Source: Halorarius litoreus (GTDB taxonomy: Archaea > Halobacteriota > Halobacteria > Halobacteriales > Haloarculaceae). Taken from it: 64,000 nt of DNA. The translations under genes and the position numbers were made by a program. The notes beneath the pieces are model-generated. The model saw nothing but the letters and a program-made list of their open reading frames with translations, did no database searches and was not told the DNA's origin. The stretch lies in the NCBI RefSeq assembly GCF_024362405.1, contig NZ_CP101454.1:992001-1056000 (forward strand), in the 5' to 3' direction. Below, piece after piece: positions 1 to 7,982 of the stretch (positions are counted from its first letter, which is position 1; each line of letters starts with the position of its first letter).

Positions 1-585
1 TATCTCGGTGTTCTCGGCGTGGTAGCCGAGCGTCGTCGGGGCGTCGACGCCGGCGAGCGCCTGAATCATCCCGTCGCCGACCGCGTCGTCCAGGTCGTTG
101 TCGAGCCCGAACTTCGACCGGGTGAGGAACTTGTAGAGCGCGTACCACTTGAACGTCGTAATCCCCAGTTGGTCGACGATGTCGGGAATCTCGGCGACGT
201 GGTCGGGTGAGAGGATACCCAGCGTGTAGAAGTAGTCGTGGTAGCTGTTGGCCTCGCTCTGCTCGAAGTAGCCGGCCATGATGTCGGTGTACTTCCCGGG
301 GCGGCGGAAGATGTTCCCGACCGTCGTGACGCCGCCGACGAGGTCGCCGTGCGTCTCGGTCTCGTGGTCGAGTTCGTAGTCACGGAACAGCCCGTAGTGG
401 ACGTGCGGGTCGATGGCGCCCGGGAGGACGTACTTCCCCGCGGCGTCGACGACCTCGTCGCCGTCGAGCGAGTTCGGGCGGGCGATAGCCGAGATGACGC
501 CGTCGTCCGCGGCCACGTCCGCCCGGAAGGTGCCGTGTTCGACCGACACGACCGTCCCGTTCTGCACAACGAGGTCGTGGCTCAC
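1..585 (-). CDS. Hydantoinase/dihydropyrimidinase-family amidohydrolase, C-terminus cut by window edge
   Basis: The first 195 residues of a cyclic amide hydrolase are visible. The metal motif DPHVHYG (His61, His63), a Lys in TTFKWYALYKF (Lys146) at the place of the carbamylated metal-bridging Lys, and the YHAEN segment (His189) all match the hydantoinase branch of the amidohydrolase superfamily. Family members open five- or six-membered cyclic amides or imides. The start is a GTG overlapping the stop of the upstream cysteine hydrolase by 3 bp, so the two are translationally coupled. This suggests sequential steps: ring opening here, then hydrolysis of the resulting amide or carbamoyl group. 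A full-length paralogue lies at 6531-7925. Substrate unknown. Confidence 0.85.
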   Translation of the reverse strand, partial: MSHDLVVQNGTVVSVEHGTFRADVAADDGVISAIARPNSLDGDEVVDAAGKYVLPGAIDPHVHYGLFRDYELDHETETHGDLVGGVTTVGNIFRRPGKYTDIMAGYFEQSEANSYHDYFYTLGILSPDHVAEIPDIVDQLGITTFKWYALYKFLTRSKFGLDNDLDDAVGDGMIQALAGVDAPTTLGYHAENTEI

Positions 586-1235
586 GCCGCCACCTCCGCG
601 AGGTAGGCCCGAACCTCGTCGGTAGCCCAGACGTGCCCGTACCGCTCGTCGATGTCGAGCAGGGCGACCGCCGTCGAGGCCTGCACCCGGTCGAAGACGC
701 ACTCGCGGGGCGTGACGACGGCGAACCCCAACTGGGCGGCGTCGAGCGCGGTGGAGCGAACACAGCCGCTCGCCGAGCAGCCGAGGACGACCACGGTGTC
801 CACCCCCCGACGAATCAGCCGCGAGGCGAGGTCCGTCCCGTAGAACGCACTCGAGTACGACTTGTCGAGCACGAGGTCGTCCTCGCTGCGGTCGAGCCCG
901 TCCACGAGGTCGATGTCCTCGGGCCCGAGCCCGCTCTTCGCGCCGGGGATGACCCGGGTGTAGACGACCGGCACGTCGGCGTCGTGGGCCGCCTCGAGGA
1001 GAGGTTCGATGTGCTCCAGCGCCCGGTACGCCACCGCACCCATCGAGGTCCGGTAGCCCGCGACCGACTGCTCGATGGGGACGTCGTCGCCAAACAGGTG
1101 GCGCTGGAGGTCGATGGCCAGGACGACCGGGACGTCACCCGGCTCACGCCGAGGGGTGAGCCCCGGCAGTGGTTTCTCGGCTGTCGCCGCGAGTGCCTCG
1201 CGGTCACTCGCGGCGAGGAACGCTCGCTCGTGCAT
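582..1235 (-). CDS. Isochorismatase-family cysteine hydrolase
   Basis: A 217-residue cysteine hydrolase of the isochorismatase/N-carbamoylsarcosine amidase fold. The catalytic triad is readable as Asp42 (AIDLQ), Lys125 (LDKSYSSAF) and Cys158 (CSASGCVRST). Relatives cleave C-N bonds of carbamoyl amino acids, ureidoacrylate, maleamate or nicotinamide. It overlaps the downstream hydantoinase gene and has a promoter of its own, with a TATA-like CGCTTATTA about 40 bp upstream of the ATG. It is a paralogue of the protein at 7983-8639, sharing the lengthened N-terminus and the helix ending in ALEHI. Pairing with a hydantoinase favours an N-carbamoyl-compound amidohydrolase, but this is inference. 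Confidence 0.85.
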   Translation of the reverse strand: MHERAFLAASDREALAATAEKPLPGLTPRREPGDVPVVLAIDLQRHLFGDDVPIEQSVAGYRTSMGAVAYRALEHIEPLLEAAHDADVPVVYTRVIPGAKSGLGPEDIDLVDGLDRSEDDLVLDKSYSSAFYGTDLASRLIRRGVDTVVVLGCSASGCVRSTALDAAQLGFAVVTPRECVFDRVQASTAVALLDIDERYGHVWATDEVRAYLAEVAA

Positions 1236-1254
1236 GTGAACTAATCACACGAAC

Positions 1255-1285
1255 GTTGCCACGAGGCGGTAATAAGCGTATCTGC
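1255..1285 (-). promoter_or_regulatory. Promoter module of the cysteine hydrolase gene, repeated at 46.5 kb
   Basis: On the minus strand GCAGATACGCTTATT (1271-1285) contains the likely TATA box. It is followed after 7 bp by CGTGGCAAC (1255-1263), and the ATG lies 20 bp further on. Both blocks recur, 11 bp apart, at 46552-46586. The first block probably works as BRE/TATA; the second may be an operator. Confidence 0.5.
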
Positions 1286-1288
1286 GCG

Positions 1289-2146
1289 TCAGTCGACCCC
1301 GATGGCGTCCGCGCGGGCGAGGAGTCGGCGGTAGCGCTCGACGAGCGCCTCGTCGAGGAACACGCCCTCGTGGACGAACGCCCCTCTGTCAGAAGCCTCG
1401 TACGCGGCGACGTGTGCGCGGGCGGCGGCCACGACCTCGGGGTCGGGCGTGAACACCTCGTTGACGACCGCGACCTGTGCCGGGTGGATGACCGACTGGC
1501 CGACGAAGCCGACTTCGGCGGCGCGTTCGGCCACCCGCCTGAGCGCGTCGGTGTCCTGGACGTCCGGGAACACCGACGAGATAGGCTGGAGCCCGCCGAT
1601 GGCCGCGAAGCCGACGACGCGGTGGTTGAGGAACTCGCGAACCCGCTCGGAGGTGGGCTCGCCGCCGGTCGCCCGCGCGTAGTCACCGACGCCGAAGGAG
1701 AGCCCGGTCACCTCTTCGAGTCGTGCTGCCATCTCGGTGATGGCGCGACCCGCGAACACCCCCTCGGGCGATTCGAGCAGGAGCACCACCTCGGGTGGGG
1801 AGTCGGTCAACTCCCGGAGCCGCGCGACCGCGGTCTCGACCTCTCTGGCGGTTTCGACCATCGGGAGCGTCACGGTGTCGACGCCGGCGTCGACGGCCGC
1901 CTCCAGGTCCGCCTCCCAGTAGTCGGTCTGGAGGCCGTTGATACGTGTGGAGAGTTCGGTCTCGCCGAAGTCGGCGGTCTCGCGCAGCACTCGGAGATGC
2001 TCGCGGGCCTGTGGCTTGTCCTCGGGTCGAACCGCGTCTTCGAGGTCGACGGTGACCGCGTCCGCGCCCGCGTCGGCGGCCTTCGCCATCATCTCGGGCG
2101 AGTCACCGGGAGTGTAGAGGAACGACCGCCGGAGCCGCCTAACCAA
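1289..2146 (-). CDS. HpcH/HpaI aldolase / CitE-type acyl-CoA lyase
   Basis: A 285-residue TIM-barrel lyase of the citrate-lyase-beta/malyl-CoA/citramalyl-CoA lyase family. Family marks are the N-terminal RRSFLYTPGDSPEM, TVDLEDAV, an Arg in STRING, the metal Glu in LLLESPEG, the metal Asp in FGVGDYARATGG, and GQSVIHPAQ. Such enzymes split 3-hydroxyacyl-CoA thioesters, for example citramalyl-CoA to acetyl-CoA and pyruvate. No ATG fits; the best start is a TTG that overlaps the end of the CaiB gene by 8 bp, in line with the family's usual N-terminus. The overlap with a class III CoA transferase suggests activation of a hydroxy acid followed directly by cleavage. Confidence 0.85.
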   Translation of the reverse strand: MVRRLRRSFLYTPGDSPEMMAKAADAGADAVTVDLEDAVRPEDKPQAREHLRVLRETADFGETELSTRINGLQTDYWEADLEAAVDAGVDTVTLPMVETAREVETAVARLRELTDSPPEVVLLLESPEGVFAGRAITEMAARLEEVTGLSFGVGDYARATGGEPTSERVREFLNHRVVGFAAIGGLQPISSVFPDVQDTDALRRVAERAAEVGFVGQSVIHPAQVAVVNEVFTPDPEVVAAARAHVAAYEASDRGAFVHEGVFLDEALVERYRRLLARADAIGVD

Positions 2147-3338
2147 GCCGCACCACCCCTCTCGCTTCGAGGGCGTGAACGTCCGCCTCCGACAGGCCCG
2201 CTCGCTCGGTGAGGACGGCCATCGTGTCCGCGCCGAGGTCCCGGCCCGCGTGCGCGATGTCGCCGGGCGTCCCCGACAGGTGGGGGACGACGCCGGGCAT
2301 GACGAGGTTCTCGTACTCCTCGTCGGCCACCTGTTCGAGCGCCTCGCGCTCCCAGAAGTAGTCGTCCGCGAAGATGTCCGCGGTGTTGTAGACGGGACCG
2401 ATGGCCGCCTCGTGTTCCTCGAAGATTCGAAGCACCTCCTCGCGGTCGCGTTCGGCCATCCAGTCGGCGATGATGGCGTCGAGTTCGTCGCCGTGGTCGA
2501 GCCGTTTCGAGGCGGTGGCAAAGCGTGGGTCCTCGGCGAGTTCGTCGCCGCCCACCGCCCGGAGGATGCGTTTCGCGACGCTCTCGGCGCTCCCCGAGAT
2601 GGCGACCCAGCGGCCGTCCTTCGTCTCGTAGGTGTTTCGGGGCGCCGAGTACGAACTCCGGTTGCCGGTGCGGGTCTTGACGGTGCCGTTGACGCTGTAG
2701 TCGATGGTGAGTCGGCCCATGATGGAGAACAGCGGCTCGACCAGGCTGGTGTCGATGACCTGCCCCTCGCCGCCGTGCACGTCGCGGTGGTAGAGCGCGA
2801 ACATCGCGGCCCACGTCGAGTAACAGGCGGCGACGGCGTCCGCGAGCCCCAGCGACGGGAGCGTCGGCGGCTTGTCCGGAAAGCCCGTCACCTCGGCGAA
2901 CCCGCTCATCGCCTCTGCCAGCGTCCCGAACCCCGGTCGCTCGCTGTAGCGACCGGTCTGCCCGAAGCCGCTCGTACGGACGAAGACGAGTCCCGGGTTC
3001 ACCTCGCGGAGCGTCTCCCAGCCGAGACCCCACCGCTCCATCGTCCCGGGTCGGAACCCCTCGATGACGACGTCGGCGTCCGCGACGAGGTTCTTGAACG
3101 TCTCCGCGCCGTCCGGGTCGCTCAGGCTCAGCGCGACGCTCTGCTTGTTCCGGCCGAGCCACTTCCACGAGAGCGCCTGCCCCTCCTGACCGAAGTTCCG
3201 GATGGAGTCGCCGAACTCGGGGTGTTCGATCTTGATGACGTCCGCGCCGAAGTCGGCCATGAACGTCGCGGCCATCGGTCCGGCGATGAGTGTCGCGCAG
3301 TCTATCACCGTGAGCCCGGAGAGCGGCCTGTCAGCCAT
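2139..3338 (-). CDS. CaiB/BaiF (class III) CoA transferase
   Basis: A 399-residue class III CoA transferase, usual length. The N-terminal ADFGADVIKIEHP, NRNKQ-like GRNKQSV, the GFGQTG segment and the putative nucleophilic Asp167 in LGLADAVA fit the formyl-CoA/mesaconate CoA-transferase family. It moves CoA from a donor such as succinyl-CoA to a carboxylic acid. The ATG was chosen because the family begins with a short PLSGLTVID stretch; a TATA-like CACTTATCTC lies 25-30 bp upstream, giving an almost leaderless transcript. It is a close paralogue of 25969-27180, sharing HPEFGD, RPGFGTLAEAMSGFA and GLAD. Coupled by overlap to the CitE-type lyase. Confidence 0.88.
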   Translation of the reverse strand: MADRPLSGLTVIDCATLIAGPMAATFMADFGADVIKIEHPEFGDSIRNFGQEGQALSWKWLGRNKQSVALSLSDPDGAETFKNLVADADVVIEGFRPGTMERWGLGWETLREVNPGLVFVRTSGFGQTGRYSERPGFGTLAEAMSGFAEVTGFPDKPPTLPSLGLADAVAACYSTWAAMFALYHRDVHGGEGQVIDTSLVEPLFSIMGRLTIDYSVNGTVKTRTGNRSSYSAPRNTYETKDGRWVAISGSAESVAKRILRAVGGDELAEDPRFATASKRLDHGDELDAIIADWMAERDREEVLRIFEEHEAAIGPVYNTADIFADDYFWEREALEQVADEEYENLVMPGVVPHLSGTPGDIAHAGRDLGADTMAVLTERAGLSEADVHALEARGVVRLG

Positions 3339-3441
3339 CACGCCCCCTTTTTTCCCCGACGAGATAAGTGGTTCGTCCCGTAGCACCACCCCACACACGC
3401 AACAACGCTTTTGCCACCACACCGCGCAGCAACCCCCACGT

Positions 3442-3816
3442 ATGTCAGCTACCCCCACGCCACGCGAGGTGGCCGAGGAGTTCTTCGCCCGCATGGAAGA
3501 CGAGCGCCGCGAGACCGTCGGCGAGCTGTTCGCCGACGACGCCGTCATCGTCCTCCCCGGGGCACGGTTCGAGGGTCCGGACGCCGCGAGCGAGTTCCTC
3601 GCGCATCTCGCACCCCGCTACGAGTGGGCCGCCAAGGAGTTCGACCGGTGGATCGAAACGGACGAGGAAGTCGTGAGCATCGGGACGCTCTACGGCGTCG
3701 ACAACGACGGCGAGGAGTTCTCGGGGGTTCGCTACGTCGACGTCTACGAGGTCGCAGACGGCCTGATTCAGCGTGTCGACATCTGGAACGACCTCGCGGC
3801 CGACGGAGTCGTATGA
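3442..3816 (+). CDS. NTF2/SnoaL-like protein
   Basis: A 124-residue protein with the cone-shaped NTF2-like pattern: an N-terminal helix (TPREVAEEFFARM), a FADDAVIVLPGARFEG turn, and the closing strand RYVDVYEVADGLIQRVDIWND. Homologues are small isomerases, dehydratases or binding proteins, so function cannot be assigned. It starts the plus-strand operon, divergent from the CaiB gene across about 100 bp. A TATA-like CTTTTG lies about 30 bp before the ATG. Its stop overlaps the oxidoreductase start (ATGA), which suggests the two act on the same compound. A second, unrelated-looking SnoaL-type protein is at 25061. Confidence 0.75.
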   Translation: MSATPTPREVAEEFFARMEDERRETVGELFADDAVIVLPGARFEGPDAASEFLAHLAPRYEWAAKEFDRWIETDEEVVSIGTLYGVDNDGEEFSGVRYVDVYEVADGLIQRVDIWNDLAADGVV

Positions 3817-4793
3817 GCCGCACGGGCGTACTGTTCGCGCTCACCGACGACCTCGACCTCGTTCGCGACGCCGAGTCCTTCGGGTACGAGAGCGTCTGGT
3901 CCGCCGAGGGACAGGGGAAGACGGCGTTCGGGAAGCTCGAGCGGTGGGCGACGGCGACGGAGAACATCCAGCTCGCCACGGGCATCGTGAACGTCTTCTC
4001 ACGCACGCCTGCCGCCCTCGCACAGGCCACGGCGACACTCGACGACCACTCGAACGGCCGGGCGATTCTCGGGCTGGGCGTGGCCCACCCGGGCGTCGTC
4101 GAGGACTTTCACGGCGCCGAGTTCGACCGCCCGCTCCGGCGACTCCACGAGTACGTCGAACTCGTCCGGCGCTATCTCAGGGGAGAGGCGTCGTCGTTCG
4201 ACGGGGAGTTCTTCTCGCCCGAACGCACGAGTTTCTGGGAGGCGTTCGAACCGGTTCGCGCGGAGGTCCCCATCTACAACGCGGCGCTCGGCCCGGCGAA
4301 CGTTCGGCTGACGGGGCAGGTCGCGGACGGTTGGCTGCCCAATCTGTTCCCGATGGACGGCTTCGACGAGGCGCTGGGGTGGCTCGAAACCGGCGCTGAG
4401 CGCGTCGGCCGCTCGCTCGACGACGTGGACGTGGCGATGTACGTCCTCACCGTCCCCGACGCGGACCCCGAGGCCGCTCGTCGGCGCGCGGCCGAACACA
4501 TCGCGTACTACATCCGCGACATCCCCGGCTACTATGACCGCCCCGCCGAGAAGGCCGGCTTTGCCGACGAGGTCGCCGCCGTGAAAGCGGCCAGTTCGAC
4601 CCCCGAAGGCGCGGCCGAAATCAGCGACGCCTTCGTCGACACGCTGGCCGTCGCGGGCACGCCCGACGACTGCCGCGACCGCATCGACCAGCTCCGCGCG
4701 GCGGGCGTCGACCTCCCCATCGTCCGCGCCCCGACGGGCGCGAGCCGCGAGCTCGAACGGCGCGTCCTCGAGACGTTCGCCCCCGAGCCATGA
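3813..4793 (+). CDS. Luciferase-like (LLM) flavin/F420-dependent oxidoreductase
   Basis: A 326-residue bacterial-luciferase-like TIM barrel, close to the F420-dependent Mer-like subgroup common in haloarchaea. Recognisable parts are FGYESVW and WATATENIQLATGIVNVF near the N-terminus, then LGLGVAHPGVV and VADGWLPNLF. The reaction could be F420- or FMN-linked oxidation or monooxygenation of a small substrate. It overlaps both neighbours by 4 bp (ATGA), so NTF2-like, LLM and AtuA genes are one translational unit. It is clearly a paralogue of 12124-13122, with a near-identical block around SFWEAFEPVRAEVPIYNAA. Confidence 0.85.
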   Translation: MSRTGVLFALTDDLDLVRDAESFGYESVWSAEGQGKTAFGKLERWATATENIQLATGIVNVFSRTPAALAQATATLDDHSNGRAILGLGVAHPGVVEDFHGAEFDRPLRRLHEYVELVRRYLRGEASSFDGEFFSPERTSFWEAFEPVRAEVPIYNAALGPANVRLTGQVADGWLPNLFPMDGFDEALGWLETGAERVGRSLDDVDVAMYVLTVPDADPEAARRRAAEHIAYYIRDIPGYYDRPAEKAGFADEVAAVKAASSTPEGAAEISDAFVDTLAVAGTPDDCRDRIDQLRAAGVDLPIVRAPTGASRELERRVLETFAPEP

Positions 4794-6159
4794 CCGAGCT
4801 GCGCTGTCTCTCGCTGAACGGACTGATGCACGGCAACGGCTTCCCGACCGAGTCGCTCGAAACGGGCCTCGACCGCGACCCCCACTTCGTCGGCGTCGAC
4901 GCCGGCTCCACTGATGGGGGGCCGCACTTCCTGGGGTCCGGTGAGAACATGCACTCCTCGCGCCGGGCCGTGAAGGAGGTGTATCGAGTGCTCCTCACGC
5001 GCTGTCTCGACGCCGACGTCCCCCTGCTCGTTGGGTCGGCTGCGACCGCCGGTGCCGACGTGCACGTCGAGTGGACGGTCGACCTCGTCGAGGAGATTGC
5101 TGACGAAGAGGGCCTCGACTTCGAACTGGGCGTCGTCTGGAGCGAGCAGTCGCCCGCCGACCTCCACGACGCCATCGACGCCGGGCGCGTCGACCCGCTC
5201 GACGAGTCGCCCGAGCTGGACGCGGTGACCGTCGAATCGAGTGAGCGAGTGGTGGCGATGGCCGGACCCGAGGTGTTCGTCGAGGCGCTCGACCGCGGCG
5301 CGGACGTCGTCATCGCGGGCCGGTGTTCGGACGTAGCGATCTACAAGGCGATGGCGCTCCGCGAGGGCTGTCACGAGGGACTGGCGACGCACCTCGCGAA
5401 GACCATCGAGTGCGGCGCGCTCATCGCCACGCCTCGCGGGGGTGACTGCATCCTCGGCACCCTCTCGGACCACGAGTTCACCGTGACGCCGACGAACCCC
5501 ACAAACGCACGGACCCGCTCACCGTCGCCTCGCACCTGCTGTACGAGACGGCCGACCCGACCCGGTTCGTCGAACCCCGAGGAATCCTCGACACCAGCGA
5601 GGCGAACTACGAGGCGGTCGACGAGCGGACCGTCCGGGTCACGGGCTCGCGGTTCGACCCCGCCGAGGAGTACACGGTGAAACTCGAAGGGGCTCGACTG
5701 GTCGGCCACCGGGGCGTCGCGGCCGCCGGGATTCGTGACCCCACCGCGATTCGGGAACTCGACGACCTGCTCGCCACGGCCCGAAGAACGACCGAGGCGA
5801 AGGCCGAGCGCCTGGGTGTCGAGACGTTCTCGCTCGACGTGTGCGTCTACGGACGCGACGGCGTCATGGGCCAGCGCGAGCCCACACCCGACCCCAGCCA
5901 CGAGGTCGGCCTGTTCGTCGAGGCCATTGGCCCCGATACCGAGACGGTCGACGACCTCCTCGAGGAGTTCACGTACACGCTGTTCGTCAGCGACTTCCCC
6001 GGGAGACAGACGACGGCCGGCAACGCCGCGTTTCCGACCTCACCGGCGCACGCACCCGTGGGGCCGGCCTACGAGTTCTCGGTGTGGCATCGACTTCGGG
6101 TCGACGCGCCGCTCGACCCGTTCCGCATCGAGGTCTGCACCGTGGAGGGGTCGCGATGA
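4790..6159 (+). pseudogene. AtuA/DUF1446-family protein, reading frame broken once
   Basis: The first 230 or so codons encode a normal AtuA-like N-terminal half (GGPHFLGSG, GSAATAGADVHV, VVIAGRCSDVAIYKA, ATPRGGDCILGTL). Between about 5480 and 5510 the homologous frame changes by -1 (equivalently +2), after which the C-terminal half continues intact (TVASHLLYETADPTRFVEP, TVRVTGSRFDP, YTVKLEGARLVGHRG) to the stop that overlaps the DUF4387 gene. One missing base explains it. No clear slippery heptamer is present, so sequencing error or a recent mutation is likelier than programmed shifting. AtuA proteins were first tied to acyclic terpene use in pseudomonads, but the wider family has no settled reaction. 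Confidence 0.8.
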
Positions 6160-6500
6160 GACTCGGCGACCTCGCCGACGTGGTCCGGAGCAAGAACGCC
6201 GGCATCCACTACATCACCGTCGACGTGATGTTCCGCGACCGTGCGACGTTCGAGGCGGTCCGCGACGCGGGCGTGCTCTCGGCGGCGACGGTCGCCGACC
6301 GCTACGGCCTCGCCACCGAGGACGTTCGGTTCTTCGTCTACGAGCCGGGTCTCGCGTTCAAGGCGACGCTCCCCCGCGAGCACGTCGCCGGGAGTCCCGG
6401 CGACCCGGACCTCTACGGCGCCCAGCAGCACGCCCCACTGCTCGACGTCGAGGTGCCCGTCGAGGAGGCGCCCGCTGGCACGGACTCCACCGACCCGTAG
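6156..6500 (+). CDS. DUF4387 domain protein, partner of AtuA
   Basis: A 114-residue protein that is almost entirely a DUF4387 domain: RSKNAGIHYITVDVMF at the start, LAFKATLPREHVAGSPGDPD in the middle and YGAQQHAPLLDVEVP near the end. The family has no known reaction, and its members usually sit beside, or are fused to, AtuA/DUF1446 proteins, as here with a 4-bp overlap. It is intact although the AtuA gene before it is frame-shifted. That argues the shift is recent, is an error in the sequence, or that the C-terminal half is still made. Confidence 0.85.
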   Translation: MRLGDLADVVRSKNAGIHYITVDVMFRDRATFEAVRDAGVLSAATVADRYGLATEDVRFFVYEPGLAFKATLPREHVAGSPGDPDLYGAQQHAPLLDVEVPVEEAPAGTDSTDP

Positions 6501-6530
6501 CCTTTTGTCGACTGCCGGCAGATAGCGACC

Positions 6531-7925
6531 ATGTCAGCGAGTACCGTGGACCTCGTCGTCCGCAACGCCCGGGTCGTCACGCCCGCGGGAACCATCCACG
6601 GGGGCGTCGCCTGCGACGACGGCGTCATCGTCGCCGTGGGGGCGGATTCGACGCTCCCCGAGGGCGAGACCGACATCGACGCTGGGGGGAACTTCTGCCT
6701 GCCCGGCCTCATCGACCCGCACGTCCACCTCGGGCGCCGCGACTTGGGCTACCCCGAGCAACTGAAAATCGACTTCGAGACGGAGACGCGCGGCGCGATT
6801 TTCGGTGGTGTCACCACCCTGTTCAACTTCGTCGAGCAGGAAGGTCACTACGTCCCGGACCTCGACACCTTCCGCGAGCTGGGCGAGGCGAACTCGTACG
6901 CCGATTTCGGCTTCCACATGGTGATGAGCCACGCCCACCACATCGACGAGATCCCCGACCTCGCCGCGGCGGGGGTCACCTCGTTCAAGATGTTCTACAA
7001 CATGTACAAGTACACAGATATCGACATCGAGCCCTGCGAGGCCGACCGCGTCTACCGGGTGCTCTCGCAGGTGTCGGAGATTCCGGGTGCTGTGGGTATG
7101 TTCCACGCGGAGAACGCCGAGTTGCAGAAGGAGTGTGAGCGCGAGGCTCGTGAATCGGGCGGCTACGACCTGCGGGCGTGGGCCGACGCGTCTCCACCCG
7201 AAGCCGAGGCGATGCAGATCGACCAGATCGGTCACCTCACCCGGTTCACGGACGCCGACAGCTACGTCGTCCACATTTCGAGCGAGGAGGGCGTCGCGGC
7301 GGCTGAACGCTGGCAGGAGCAGGGTGTCCGGGTGAGCGGCGAGACGCTGGTGACGTTCCTCGCGAACACCGTCGAGGACGACCTCGGCGTCTGGGGAAAG
7401 GTGTCGCCACCCCTCCGCGAACCCCACCATCAGGAGGCGCTGTGGGCCGCCATCCGGCGAGGCGTCATCGACCACGTCGGCACCGACCACATCGCCACGA
7501 GCGTCGAGGAACACGAGCTGGGCGAGGGCCAGCACGGCCCGCACTTCTGGGACGCTCCACCAGGAATCCAGCCGGGGATGGAGTTCCTCCTCCCGATGAT
7601 GCTCACCGAGGGCTACAACGAGAACCGCATCACGATGGAGCGGCTGGTGGAGGTATGCGCCACGAACAACGCGAAGCGCTTCGGCGTCTACCCGCAGAAA
7701 GGCGTCATCGCCGAGGGCTCGGACGCCGACCTCGTCGTCGTCGACACCGACGCCACGGCGACGATAGACGACGACTTCTTCCACACCCGCGAGCCGCGGT
7801 GGTCGTCGGTCCACGGCCGCGAGGTACGGGGACTCGCGACCCACACCGTCGTCGGCGGGGAACTGGCCGTCCGTGAGGGCGAACTCCTCGTCGAGAAGGG
7901 CGGCGGGTCGTTCCTCGCGCGGTGA
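6531..7925 (+). CDS. Dihydropyrimidinase/hydantoinase-family amidohydrolase
   Basis: A full-length (464-residue) cyclic amide hydrolase. The binuclear metal site is visible as DPHVHLG (His64, His66), a Lys in TSFKMFYNMYKY (Lys153, the carbamylated Lys), FHAEN, VHISS and the Asp-containing GTDH (VGTDHIATS). The C-terminal strand region VIAEGSDADLVVVD is typical. Likely substrates are hydantoins, dihydropyrimidines, allantoin-like or other cyclic imides in the cytoplasm. It lies 30 bp after the DUF4387 gene and 57 bp before a cysteine hydrolase, repeating the hydantoinase plus cysteine hydrolase pairing seen at 1-1235. Exact substrate unknown. Confidence 0.87.
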   Translation: MSASTVDLVVRNARVVTPAGTIHGGVACDDGVIVAVGADSTLPEGETDIDAGGNFCLPGLIDPHVHLGRRDLGYPEQLKIDFETETRGAIFGGVTTLFNFVEQEGHYVPDLDTFRELGEANSYADFGFHMVMSHAHHIDEIPDLAAAGVTSFKMFYNMYKYTDIDIEPCEADRVYRVLSQVSEIPGAVGMFHAENAELQKECEREARESGGYDLRAWADASPPEAEAMQIDQIGHLTRFTDADSYVVHISSEEGVAAAERWQEQGVRVSGETLVTFLANTVEDDLGVWGKVSPPLREPHHQEALWAAIRRGVIDHVGTDHIATSVEEHELGEGQHGPHFWDAPPGIQPGMEFLLPMMLTEGYNENRITMERLVEVCATNNAKRFGVYPQKGVIAEGSDADLVVVDTDATATIDDDFFHTREPRWSSVHGREVRGLATHTVVGGELAVREGELLVEKGGGSFLAR

Positions 7926-7982
7926 GTACGGGACGACGACCCGACCGCAACGGTAAGGTACTCCGCCGTGTGACAGGCACGC

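Noticed and set aside
5480-5510. Programmed ribosomal frameshift in the AtuA gene
   Set aside because: No convincing slippery heptamer or downstream pseudoknot seen; a single-base error or mutation is simpler.
4790-6500. Acyclic terpene (citronellol/geraniol) degradation because of the AtuA family
   Set aside because: No geranyl-CoA carboxylase, AtuC/F or other atu genes; the AtuA family is much wider than terpene use.
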